Positions 18,356 to 25,390 of a stretch of DNA of 64,000 nt are shown one piece after another. Source of the stretch: Azospirillum brasilense (GTDB lineage: Bacteria > Pseudomonadota > Alphaproteobacteria > Azospirillales > Azospirillaceae); NCBI RefSeq assembly GCF_022023855.1, contig NZ_CP059453.1, positions 312,001-376,000 of the forward strand. Reading direction: 5' to 3'. Numbering within the stretch: position 1 is the first letter of the stretch; every line of letters begins with the position of its first letter. The position numbers were made by a program, and so were the translations under genes. Under the pieces are notes generated by a model that was not told the DNA's origin, did not search any database, and saw nothing but the letters and a program-made list of their open reading frames with translations.

Positions 18356-18505
18356 GGTTGACGTTGAACGCTTACGGCCAGCGTGGCTGGCGATGCGGAA
18401 CAGGGTACCAAGCCCACGGAGAATTGCAACAGGCCGCGTCGGTCGGGGCTGTCGCCTTTGACGTTCCCTCTTCCCAGAGAGGAAGTCCCATTCCGATGCG
18501 GAACG

Positions 18506-19138
18506 TCAGGTGCCGGAATCCCGCAGATTTTCAACCTTTGTCATAAAGGCCGGCGCCGCCAATCGGCGTGCATGGTTTCGCAGGTCCACAGGCCAGAACT
18601 CCGTCAACTCTTGGAAGCGTTTCCCATCGCCGGCATAAAGTGACCGTGAGGCTTCCTCCCACCCCTGCTGATCGCCCAGCATGGACATCATGAAACGGTC
18701 CGCTGCAGCTTGGGCCTGACGCGCGCGCTCGACACCGCTTCTTTGGTTGCGGGCGGCATCGATCAACCGGCGGATCACCGCTGACGCGCCCTCCGGTTGC
18801 GCGGCGAGCCACTCCCAGTGGCGCGGGAGCAAGGTCACCTCCCGCGCGACGACCCCAAGCTTGGGCCGGCCCCGCGTCGGCACACCCATGCTCTGCCTTT
18901 GCGGCGACACGTCGTCCTTCGTGGTGCGAAGACGTTCGGCGACCTCTTCCTCACTTCCGCTCAGATCGAAGTCGATTTGGCGCCCGGTCTGGTCGTCGAA
19001 GACAAGGATGACGGCATCGTTGCCGGACGTGGCGGCCCGCTTGATGGCAAGCGCCACATCCTTCGGTGTTCCGGCAGCGAACAGCCCGTCACCGATGAAG
19101 GCGGTGCAGGACGGTCCCTCGGTCGGGGCATCGTTCAC
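18506..19138 (-). CDS. DUF2239 family protein
   Basis: A 210-residue protein with the DUF2239 signature: an N-terminal CTAFIGDGLFAAG block, VILVFDDQTGRQIDFDL, then RGRPKLGVVAREVTLLPRHWEWLA and a helical C-terminus. The function of the family is unknown. Translation begins at a GTG with GGAGAG five bases upstream. It is transcribed divergently from a small GIY-YIG nuclease, and the two share two inverted copies of a CCGGGT box. Confidence 0.85.
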   Translation of the reverse strand: MNDAPTEGPSCTAFIGDGLFAAGTPKDVALAIKRAATSGNDAVILVFDDQTGRQIDFDLSGSEEEVAERLRTTKDDVSPQRQSMGVPTRGRPKLGVVAREVTLLPRHWEWLAAQPEGASAVIRRLIDAARNQRSGVERARQAQAAADRFMMSMLGDQQGWEEASRSLYAGDGKRFQELTEFWPVDLRNHARRLAAPAFMTKVENLRDSGT

Positions 19139-19177
19139 GGTGGCTCTCCGATGACATGTGTGTGGGCAAGCGTGATC

Positions 19178-19227
19178 AATTTATACCCGGATAAAAATCT
19201 TGAACGCAATATTACCCGGGTGTAAAT
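19178..19227. promoter_or_regulatory. Two inverted copies of a TTAYCCGGGTRTAAAT box
   Basis: TTACCCGGGTGTAAAT lies on the plus strand at about 19212-19227. The same motif occurs on the minus strand (TTATCCGGGTATAAAT) at about 19179-19194. Both lie in the 141-bp divergent promoter between DUF2239 and GIY-YIG. Two matching sites in mirror orientation strongly suggest one regulator controlling both genes. Confidence 0.65.
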
Positions 19228-19279
19228 GGCAAATCCAGAACGTTGAGGTTCAGACCGCGCAGCCGGAGTGAGCGGAACA

Positions 19280-19618
19280 ATGACAACTGGTCAGGACAGA
19301 AAGGCGGCCGTGACCGCCTACAAGGAGCGGAAGGTGTCCGCCGGTGTCTACGCACTGCGGTGCGTGGCAGCCGGCAAGGTCTGGGTGGGTGCCGCCCCCG
19401 ATCTGAGCACCATCCAGAACCGCTTGTGGTTTCAGCTCAAACAGAACTCCAGCCCCAGCCGTGACCTCCAGGCCATCTGGAACGAGCATGGAGCGGACAG
19501 CCTGAGTTTCGAGATCCTCGAGCGTCTGGAGGAGGAAACGCTGGTTTATGCCCAGAGAGCGGCTTTGAAGAAACGCGTTCAGCATTGGCGCGAAGCGCTG
19601 GATGCGGTGATGCTTTGA
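19280..19618 (+). CDS. Small GIY-YIG nuclease family protein
   Basis: A 112-residue protein. SAGVYALRCVAAGKVWVGAAPDL fits the GIY-YIG strand pair in degenerate form (GVY...VWVG), followed by a helix with NRLWFQLKQN and FEILERLEEE. Family members cut DNA or are inactive homologues. Here the second motif reads VWVG instead of YIG, so catalytic activity is uncertain. GGAGTGAG precedes the ATG. It is divergent from the DUF2239 gene. Confidence 0.7.
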   Translation: MTTGQDRKAAVTAYKERKVSAGVYALRCVAAGKVWVGAAPDLSTIQNRLWFQLKQNSSPSRDLQAIWNEHGADSLSFEILERLEEETLVYAQRAALKKRVQHWREALDAVML

Positions 19619-19692
19619 CCTTGGCTTTCCCTGACCGGGTCAAGCGCCATGAGCGGCAGGTGCACCCGACAAAACGGTGATGAAGGTGCCGG

Positions 19693-19734
19693 GAGGTGCG
19701 GGGCCGCACCTCTCCTATCCGATCCTTATCGGAT
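19693..19734. terminator. Two adjacent hairpins between convergent genes
   Basis: GAGGTGCGG-GG-CCGCACCTC (19693-19712) and ATCCGAT-CCTT-ATCGGAT (19717-19734) lie just after the GIY-YIG and YitT-like genes, which converge. There is no long T-run, so termination efficiency is uncertain. Confidence 0.5.
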
Positions 19735-19743
19735 CCACGGCCT

Positions 19744-20442
19744 TCAGCGGGCCACGTACCAGTCCGTCCGGTGGTTGAAGGCGACGAAGGCGTTCAGCAC
19801 CGCCGCCCCCAGCATCGAGGCCAGCACCGCCTTCCCATCGATCACGAAGACCGCCATGGAGAAGATCACCACGTCGAACAGGGCTTGGAGCCAGCCGGCG
19901 CGGAAGCCCGTCTTCTCCTGGATGTAGAAGGCGAGGATGCCCACCCCGCCGCCGCTGGAGCCGTGGCGGAACAGGCCGATCACCCCGATGCCGATGCAGA
20001 AGCCCGCCAGAACCGCCGCCACATAGGGGTGCAGCGCGTCGTAGCGGATCGCGTGGGGCGCCAAAGTGGTCAGCACCGAGATGCTGGTGACCGCCAGAAG
20101 CGATTTCGCGGTGAAGCGCCAGCCGATGCGCGCCAGCGCCAGCGCGTAGAAGGGCAGGTTCACCACGAAGAACACCGGGCCGAAATCCAGCCCCGTGGCA
20201 TAGGCGATGACGAAGGACAGCCCCGCCGCCTGCCCGGTGATCAATCCGGCGGCATGCAATATGGAAATCCCGAACGCGGTCATGATGATGCCGAACAGCT
20301 GCCCTTGCGCATTATCAAATGCGCTGTGCGACGCCCGTTTGGTTTCATTTGTTGCAGCGGCAGTGTTGGCGGCTACGGATACTGCACTTTTCTTGAGCAC
20401 GCTCGGCACCTTCCAGACTTCAATCCCTTTCGACAGTATCAT
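19744..20442 (-). CDS. YitT family membrane protein
   Basis: A protein of about 232 residues with five to six hydrophobic spans and the YitT-like pattern AGLITGQAAGLSFVIAYATG, then LPFYALALARIGWRFTAKSL and RHGSSGGGVGILAFYIQEKTG. The Gly-rich GSSGGG loop is typical. Function in the family is not established. The start is uncertain: neither the ATG used nor the in-frame TTG and GTG codons around it has a good Shine-Dalgarno, so the first ~40 residues may be non-coding. Confidence 0.75.
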   Translation of the reverse strand: MILSKGIEVWKVPSVLKKSAVSVAANTAAATNETKRASHSAFDNAQGQLFGIIMTAFGISILHAAGLITGQAAGLSFVIAYATGLDFGPVFFVVNLPFYALALARIGWRFTAKSLLAVTSISVLTTLAPHAIRYDALHPYVAAVLAGFCIGIGVIGLFRHGSSGGGVGILAFYIQEKTGFRAGWLQALFDVVIFSMAVFVIDGKAVLASMLGAAVLNAFVAFNHRTDWYVAR

Positions 20443-20457
20443 CAAAGACCAGACCAA

Positions 20458-20880
20458 GAATAGAGCGACGTGATTTCGTTGGGACTCCCCTCAATCCGCG
20501 GGGCGTCGCCGCTTCACGTTCCCGTCGCCCCTCCCCTCGCCGTCGATTCCTCCGGATGGCGCCGGTTTTCCGCGCGGGGGCGCGGGCGGTGGGACGCGGA
20601 ATTGCACGGCCTTGCGTCCATCGTTGCGCCCGCCGCGCAAGAATCGGTCGGGCCGGCGCCACACACTTTCCCCGCATCGCTCGCCAAAGCGCAACCCAAG
20701 CGCACAAAAATCACGCGGTCTACCGGTTTCTTTCGCCGGATAGACCAATCGCGCGACGATGCACCTCGCTACAGTCGCATCGTCCGCTGTTCACGCACTC
20801 CATGGTCGCATGGAGCCGCGCGAATGATCGACGCCACCAGCGGCCGCCTTTGAAACCGGCCCCACCAGTGAGGAAAGACA
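20458..20880. other. Long upstream region of the R-body locus
   Basis: About 420 bp without a supportable gene. The half nearest the first reb gene is dense in palindromes (see next entries). Alternative readings here are G+C-rich shadows with no initiation signals. No convincing sigma70 or sigma54 promoter can be picked out by eye. Confidence 0.55.
20719..20815. promoter_or_regulatory. Cluster of three inverted repeats before the first reb gene
   Basis: GGTCTA-CCGG and CCGG-A-TAGACC form an imperfect arm pair (about 20718-20747). GACGATGC (20755-20762) pairs with GCATCGTC (20777-20784). CTCCATG (20798-20804) pairs with CATGGAG (20809-20815). They sit 65-165 bp before the first reb start and are likely operator sites or 5'-UTR structures. 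Confidence 0.5.
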
Positions 20881-21171
20881 ATGGCATTTCCGACCGCCGT
20901 GAACGACCAGATCACCGATTCCGTCACCCAGGCCAACACCAAGGTCCTGGGCGACGCTCCGGCGATCGCCATGGGCAACCTGTTCCAGGCCACGGCCCAG
21001 GCGCTGGCCAACGCGGCCCACAACGCCACCAACGCCCAGCAGCAGTCCTACGTGACCGCGCAGGCCGCCACCACCCAGGGCGTGGCCACGCTCTACTCGA
21101 TCGACACCGCCTCCACCGGCGTGGCGACGAAGAGCATCCTCAGCACCGGCGTCAAGGGCCTCGGCTCGTAA
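20881..21171 (+). CDS. RebB-family R-body protein 1
   Basis: A 96-residue RebB ('killing trait', R-body) protein: MAFPTAVNDQITDSVTQ, then LGDAPAIAMGNLFQATAQA, NAAHNATNAQQQ and a C-terminal LYSIDTASTGVATKSIL. Reb proteins polymerise into the coiled ribbon (R-body) first known from the paramecium endosymbiont Caedibacter; the ribbon unrolls and bursts membranes. The ATG has GAGGAAAG at good spacing. It is the first gene of a seven-member reb row and has a 7-residue longer tail (STGVKGLGS) than its near-twin downstream. Confidence 0.93.
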   Translation: MAFPTAVNDQITDSVTQANTKVLGDAPAIAMGNLFQATAQALANAAHNATNAQQQSYVTAQAATTQGVATLYSIDTASTGVATKSILSTGVKGLGS

Positions 21172-21271
21172 GCCGGGCCCTCGCCGCCGTCGATGTTCCA
21201 AACCACCTGCGCCACCCCGCCTTCCATGACGGGCGGCGGGCGGGCGGCAGGCAACCGAAGAGGACGAACAA

Positions 21272-21541
21272 ATGGCTTTCCCGACCGCCGTGAACGACCA
21301 GATCACCGATTCCGTCACCCAGGCCAACACCAAAGTCCTGGGCGACGCTCCGGCGATCGCCATGGGCAACCTGTTCCAGGCCACGGCCCAGGCACTGGCC
21401 AACGCGGCGCACAACGCCACCAACAACCAGCAGCAGTCCTACGTGACCATGCAGGCCGCCACGACCATGGGCGTCGCGACGCTCTACTCGATCGACACCG
21501 CCTCCACCGGCGTCGCCACCAAGTCGATCCTGGGGAGCTGA
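21272..21541 (+). CDS. RebB-family R-body protein 2
   Basis: An 89-residue RebB protein almost identical to the first copy. Differences are few (NNQQQ for NAQQQ, VTMQ for VTAQ, TTMG for TTQG, and the tail). DNA is nearly identical over about 250 bp, showing a recent duplication or gene conversion. AGAGGACG precedes the ATG. It is probably a second structural subunit of the ribbon. Confidence 0.93.
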   Translation: MAFPTAVNDQITDSVTQANTKVLGDAPAIAMGNLFQATAQALANAAHNATNNQQQSYVTMQAATTMGVATLYSIDTASTGVATKSILGS

Positions 21542-21632
21542 TGAGCCGACCGGCCAGGACCGGGCGCCCGCGGGCATCCGGAACGGGCCATCGGCCATCC
21601 ATCCCGAACCATTCGCCAAGGAATAACGTCAG

Positions 21633-21899
21633 ATGGCTTTCCCGACGGCAGTCAACAGCCAGATCACCGATTCCGTAGCCCAGAGCAACGTCCAGGTCGT
21701 TGGCAGCTCGCCGGCGATCGCCATGGGCAACCTGTACCAGGCCACCGCCCAGGCGCTGGCCAACGCGGCCCACAACGCGACCCTGGCGCAGCAGCAGATG
21801 TACGTCACGGCGCAGGCCGCCACGACGACGGGCGTCGCGATGCTCTACTCCATCGACACCGCGACCACCGGCGCCGCCACGTCGAAGCTCCTCGGCTGA
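21633..21899 (+). CDS. RebB-family R-body protein 3
   Basis: An 88-residue RebB protein with the same frame of motifs (MAFPTAVNSQITDSVAQ, SSPAIAMGNLYQATAQALANAAHNAT, MLYSIDTATTGAATSKLLG) but more diverged from copies 1 and 2 (VQVVGSS, LAQQQMYV). It is followed by a strong hairpin at 21901-21932. Different paralogues probably set the stoichiometry or curvature of the ribbon. Confidence 0.92.
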   Translation: MAFPTAVNSQITDSVAQSNVQVVGSSPAIAMGNLYQATAQALANAAHNATLAQQQMYVTAQAATTTGVAMLYSIDTATTGAATSKLLG

Positions 21900-21900
21900 C

Positions 21901-21932
21901 CGGACGGCGGACGCGGCACCCGCCGCCGTCCG
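21901..21932 (+). repeat. G+C-rich hairpin after reb copy 3
   Basis: CGGACGGCGG (21901-21910) pairs perfectly with CCGCCGTCCG (21923-21932) across a 12-nt loop, two bases after the stop codon. There is no T-run. It may stabilise the 3' end of a processed reb transcript or attenuate downstream genes. Confidence 0.5.
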
Positions 21933-21995
21933 CCGGACCGCCGCCGGCGCTTTGGCCTCAAACCAACGCAACATCCGATGTAAGGAGCAAACACG

Positions 21996-22268
21996 ATGGC
22001 TTTCCCGACCGCCCTGAACAACCAGATCACGGACTCGGTCTCCCAGGTCAACACCAAGGTCCTGGGCGACGCCCCGGCCGTCGCGATGGGCAACCTGTTC
22101 GTCGCCACCAGCCAGGCGCTGTCGAACGCGGCCCACAACGCCACGAACAACCAGCAGCAGTCCTACGTGGTGATGCAGGCGGCCACCACGCAGGGCCTGT
22201 CGACCCTGTACTCCGTCGACACGGCCTCGACCGGCGTCGTCACCACCCAGATCCTGGGCCTCTCCTAA
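21996..22268 (+). CDS. RebB-family R-body protein 4
   Basis: A 90-residue RebB protein: MAFPTALNNQITDSVSQVNTK, LGDAPAVAMGNLFVATSQALSNAAHNATNNQQQ, LYSVDTASTGVVTTQILGLS. It has the same length and motif order as copies 1-3. AAGGAGC precedes the ATG at good spacing, one of the strongest binding sites in the row. A hairpin follows within 15 bp of the stop. Confidence 0.92.
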   Translation: MAFPTALNNQITDSVSQVNTKVLGDAPAVAMGNLFVATSQALSNAAHNATNNQQQSYVVMQAATTQGLSTLYSVDTASTGVVTTQILGLS

Positions 22269-22280
22269 GGAGAGCCGGAA

Positions 22281-22308
22281 GGCCGCCCTCGGAGCACCGG
22301 GGGCGGCC
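22281..22308 (+). repeat. G+C-rich hairpin after reb copy 4
   Basis: GGCCGCCC-T-CGG pairs with CCG-G-GGGCGGCC around a short AGCA loop, 13 bp after the stop. It separates the four canonical rebB copies from the more divergent downstream genes. Confidence 0.5.
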
Positions 22309-22393
22309 TCCGCCGCAGGTTGAAGCGCCCGGTCGCGCATAAGCCCGTGTCCGCAGAAGCCAGTGGCAGGAGCCTGAAGGCAGGAGTGCGTGA

Positions 22394-22627
22394 ATGCCGG
22401 ATGGAGGTTCCTCCAGTCTTGCCGGATCGGTCGCGGCGAACACGGCGATACCGCTTGGCCTGACCCCATCCCTGGCGATGGACATGACCTACGTCGCCAT
22501 GGCCGACAGCCTCGGCCTGGCCATGCAGAACGCCGTCGCCAACCAGCAGCGCGCCCAGGTCATCACCGAGGCCGCGCTCGCCCAGGTCCTTACGCTGATC
22601 ATCACCAAGGGAACCGCAAAATCATGA
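22394..22627 (+). CDS. Divergent Reb-like protein 5
   Basis: A 77-residue protein: NTAIPLGLTPSLAMDMTYVAMADSLGLAMQNAVANQQRAQVITEAAL. The core 'P(S/A)xAM... A(M)xNAVxNQQ' matches the RebB pattern, but the N-terminal block differs. It overlaps the next gene by 4 bp (ATGA), so the two are probably co-translated. The likely role is a minor or assembly subunit of the R-body. Confidence 0.75.
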   Translation: MPDGGSSSLAGSVAANTAIPLGLTPSLAMDMTYVAMADSLGLAMQNAVANQQRAQVITEAALAQVLTLIITKGTAKS

Positions 22628-23091
22628 GCGACGAAGGCACCGTGAACACCCAGGTGATCGACGCGACGTCGGACATCGTCACGCTTTTGACGGGACAGTC
22701 CCCCGCGCAGTCGTTCGCCATGCTCGACGCCGTGATGGTCGAGACGCTCGGCATGGCGATGCACAACGCCGTGCACCGCCAGCAGAACGCCGGCATGGTC
22801 AACTCCGCCGCGGTCACCGCCGCCTGCGCCAAGATGCTGTCCGTGCCCTTCCCAACCACGCCCCCGCCGCCGCCCTCGGGCTCGCCCACCTCCGGGGGCA
22901 ACGCGTCACCCCTGCAGCCGCTGACCCCGCTGCTGACGACCTCGCTCACCACCCTGCCCTCCACGGTCGCGGGCGGCTCTGGAAACAGCACCGTCGCCGG
23001 CGGGACCGGAAACAGCACCGTCGCCGGTGGTACCGGAAACAGCACCGTCGCCGGCGGAACCGGAAACAGCACCGTCAGCGGCGGGTCGTGA
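22624..23091 (+). CDS. Divergent Reb-like protein 6 with C-terminal 9-residue repeats
   Basis: A 155-residue protein. Residues 1-80 are Reb-like (VNTQVIDATSDIVTLL, SPAQSFAMLDAVMVETLGMAMHNAVHRQQNAG). A Pro/Ser-rich linker (FPTTPPPPPSGSPTSGG) follows, then a tail of tandem GNSTVAGGT repeats encoded by a 27-bp minisatellite. The repeat tail is Gly/Ser/Thr-rich and probably disordered or beta-solenoid-like. It could cap or anchor the ribbon or vary in copy number between strains. It starts at an ATG overlapping the preceding stop. Confidence 0.75.
   Translation: MSDEGTVNTQVIDATSDIVTLLTGQSPAQSFAMLDAVMVETLGMAMHNAVHRQQNAGMVNSAAVTAACAKMLSVPFPTTPPPPPSGSPTSGGNASPLQPLTPLLTTSLTTLPSTVAGGSGNSTVAGGTGNSTVAGGTGNSTVAGGTGNSTVSGGS
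22981..23088 (+). repeat. Four tandem 27-bp repeats inside a reb-like gene
   Basis: Units start at 22981, 23008, 23035 and 23062. Each encodes GNSTVAGGT or a close variant, and a fifth degenerate unit (STVAGGS) precedes them. In-frame minisatellites of this kind are prone to copy-number change by slippage. Confidence 0.85.
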
Positions 23092-23152
23092 TTGACCCCG
23101 CGCCCATCCCCCAGCGGCCGGCCGTCCAGGCCACAACGAGCAAGGAGCCTTC

Positions 23153-23503
23153 ATGTCGGAGCCCACGAAGGTCAATGCGCAGATCATTGACGTCATAAAC
23201 CAGACGCAGACGGCGACCATGAGCCAGCAGGTCGTCACCACCAGCGGCGCGGGGAAAGCCTATCAGGCGGTCGCCCAGTCCACGGCCATGGCCGTGCAGG
23301 ACGCGACGGACACGCTGCGCAACGTCTCGACCATCGCCACCACGGCGATCGGTGTCGCGATGGCGCAGCTCCTGGCGACGGGCGACCCGAAATACGTCAC
23401 CGCCCTGACCCAGGCCCAGGGAATGATGACGAGCGCCGCCAACGACTTCACCAGCATCGGTACCGCGGCCTCCACGGTCCTGAATAGCTTCCCGTCGAGC
23501 TGA
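23153..23503 (+). CDS. Divergent Reb-like protein 7
   Basis: A 116-residue protein: VNAQIIDVINQTQTATMSQQVVTTSGAGKAYQAVAQSTAMAVQDATDTLRNV. It then continues ATTAIGVAMAQLLATGD and a unique 40-residue helical tail. The N-terminal block (VNxQIxD) and the central AVAQSTAMAVQDAT block align with RebB. AAGGAGCC precedes the ATG. It is probably an accessory R-body subunit. Confidence 0.75.
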   Translation: MSEPTKVNAQIIDVINQTQTATMSQQVVTTSGAGKAYQAVAQSTAMAVQDATDTLRNVSTIATTAIGVAMAQLLATGDPKYVTALTQAQGMMTSAANDFTSIGTAASTVLNSFPSS

Positions 23504-23525
23504 CCCTTACGCAGGTGTCCCCACC

Positions 23526-24605
23526 ATGACCGTCTCTGTCGCCAACAAGATGATCCAGAACCGCGCCGGGCTCACCGACCTGGGGCGGCTTGCGCTCGCC
23601 TTCATCGATGGCGGGTCGGAGTGGCTCGACTGGGCCATCAGCAACGCCGGTCCGCGCTATGATTTCCCGGACGAGAGCACGCTCGTGGAGCAGGTCCAGC
23701 AGGGTCTTCACGCGACGCGGCTGGCCCTGCTGCCCACCATGAAGCTGATGGTCAGCCCGGTGAAGCTGATGACGCTGGGGGTGGACAGCCTGCGCACGCT
23801 GGCCGACGCCGAATCCGGCGACGCCAGCGCCACGGTGTCGGCCCAGGTCAAACGCATCCTCGCGGACCACAATCTCCTGACGCAGGACGACTTCGCCGCC
23901 AGCGCGTCCTTCCTCGCCGGGCTGGGGGTCTCCGGGGCTCCGGTCTTCCAGTTCATGGGCTTCGACGAGCAGCTGGCGGTGCAGGAGCTGCTCTACCGCA
24001 AGGAAAGCCAGGGGACGGCCAACCCCGAGCTTCAGAGGGAGGCGGCCGCCTTCGCGGTGGACCAGGCGCGCACCGTGCAGGAGTTCGCCGACTATTATCA
24101 ATTCTATCTGATCTACGTGAACCGGCTGGGCTCCCTGACCGCGACGCCGGACGACCGGAAGAAGCGGGCCGGCGGCGCGCTGGAAACCATCCTTCCACAG
24201 TTGTTCGGCTTTCTGGAATGCCCGCAGGTCGCTCCACTGGCCGCCCCGGCGGAAGTGGCGCGGGCCGTCTCCAACTGGCAGAAGCGCGGCCGGCCGGTCG
24301 GCTTCGCCCGCCTGTCGGACGGGGCCCTGCAGATCGTCCGCGACACGGCCTTCCGGGACGAGACCGGCGACGCGGTGCGGGTGCTGGTGGCCGGCTATCT
24401 CGCCGGGGCGCAGACCCTGCTGTCGGCGACGCCGCCGCAACGCGGCATCATGGGCCAGGACGGCGCGTCCTGTCTCTTCCCCGTCTTCGGCAAGGGCGTT
24501 CAGGCGGAAATCCAGATGGGGGCCGCGGGGGTGATCTCGCTGCGCTGCTTTCGCCCCGATCCCCCCGCCACCACCACGGCCGTCACCACCGCCACCGCCG
24601 CCTGA
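23526..24605 (+). CDS. R-body-locus protein of unknown function (359 aa)
   Basis: I do not recognise this family. The 359-residue protein has no signal peptide or clear membrane span. It looks mostly helical and globular (for example NKMIQNRAGLTDLGRLALAF and FADYYQFYLIYVNRLGSL) and has a Thr/Ala/Pro tail (RPDPPATTTAVTTATAA). It lies 22 bp after reb-like gene 7 and reads the same way, so it is very likely part of the R-body operon. An assembly factor, polymerisation regulator or cargo are all possible. Confidence 0.55.
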   Translation: MTVSVANKMIQNRAGLTDLGRLALAFIDGGSEWLDWAISNAGPRYDFPDESTLVEQVQQGLHATRLALLPTMKLMVSPVKLMTLGVDSLRTLADAESGDASATVSAQVKRILADHNLLTQDDFAASASFLAGLGVSGAPVFQFMGFDEQLAVQELLYRKESQGTANPELQREAAAFAVDQARTVQEFADYYQFYLIYVNRLGSLTATPDDRKKRAGGALETILPQLFGFLECPQVAPLAAPAEVARAVSNWQKRGRPVGFARLSDGALQIVRDTAFRDETGDAVRVLVAGYLAGAQTLLSATPPQRGIMGQDGASCLFPVFGKGVQAEIQMGAAGVISLRCFRPDPPATTTAVTTATAA

Positions 24606-24766
24606 CCCGCCCCTGCCGGCCGTGACCGGGGCGGCGCCTTCTGCACCGCCTTTCGCGCCAGCCTCTGCGCCATCCACGCCGACCGCATCAGCGGCGGAGA
24701 CGCCAGCGCCGACGGAGGCGCCGGCCAGCGCCCCGCAAAACCGAAACGGACGAAGGAGATCGAAGG

Positions 24767-25267
24767 ATGGGCGTTTCCCAGCCCCCCAGCAGCCCGAACC
24801 CTGAACCGCCGGCCGCTCCGCCACCGTCGCCACCGTCATTGACGACACCGGTGACCGATGCGACGCCCGATGCGTCGCCGTTCGAAACCGGCGCCAAGAC
24901 GCCCGCCGAAATCGCCAGTGCGCTGCTCGACCATGCGGTGAAGAGTGTGAACGCCGCCGCCGAGCAGGCCCTGTCCGCGGTCGAGCAGGCCATCCAGCTC
25001 GCCGGCCACGCCGTGGAGGCGATCCCCGGCCTGACCGCCCCCCCCGGCGGCCATGCCGACGAGCAGGGCGCCATGTCGCAGGCGCAGGAGGCGATGTCTC
25101 AGGCCCTCCGGGCCAGCAGCGGCGCCGGCGGTCAGGCGATGCAGCAGGCCAGCGAGCAGCAGCAGAAGGCTGTCACCGCAGCCAACGAGGCGGCGCAGCA
25201 GGCCATGGCGGCGGCCAGCGCTCAGATCGCGCGGGCGATGAACAGCAAGGGCGACCCGGCCCTGTAA
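24767..25267 (+). CDS. Small Ala/Gln-rich helical protein of the R-body locus
   Basis: A 166-residue protein: a Pro/Ser-rich N-terminal 40 residues, then long amphipathic Ala/Gln-rich helices (SALLDHAVKSVNAAAEQALSAVEQAIQLAG ... QQASEQQQKAVTAANEAAQQAMAAASAQIARAMN). The composition resembles coiled coils or Reb-type helices without a clear Reb signature. AAGGAGATCGAAGG precedes the ATG. It is co-directional in the reb row. Function unknown; a filament or chaperone-like component is an inference. The 160 bp before it hold a weak GTG reading of 60 codons, not annotated. Confidence 0.6.
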   Translation: MGVSQPPSSPNPEPPAAPPPSPPSLTTPVTDATPDASPFETGAKTPAEIASALLDHAVKSVNAAAEQALSAVEQAIQLAGHAVEAIPGLTAPPGGHADEQGAMSQAQEAMSQALRASSGAGGQAMQQASEQQQKAVTAANEAAQQAMAAASAQIARAMNSKGDPAL

Positions 25268-25285
25268 AGCCCGGACGATCCGCCG

Positions 25286-25323
25286 CCCCGGTGGGACCGC
25301 GACGCCGCGCGGCTCCACCGGGG
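25286..25323 (+). repeat. Hairpin between the small reb-row genes and the 1707-residue gene
   Basis: CCCCGGTGGGACCGCG (25286-25301) pairs with CGCGGCTCCACCGGGG (25308-25323) with two mismatches. There is no T-run. It could attenuate transcription into the giant gene, lowering it relative to the structural subunits. Confidence 0.5.
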
Positions 25324-25390
25324 GGCGCGGGGCGGGCGCGTTTCCGCCCATTCCCGAACACGCCCCCAACCGAGCCGAAGGACATCCTGC

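Noticed and set aside
20589..20606. Sigma54-like -24/-12 promoter (GGG...TTGCA) upstream of the reb row
   Set aside because: The -24 half lacks the GGCAC core and it lies almost 280 bp upstream; the candidate regulator also lacks the GAFTGA loop, so sigma54 control is not supported.
24622..24804. 60-codon GTG frame in the reb row
   Set aside because: Low-complexity Ala/Pro/Ser composition, no binding site and overlap with the well-supported gene starting at 24767.
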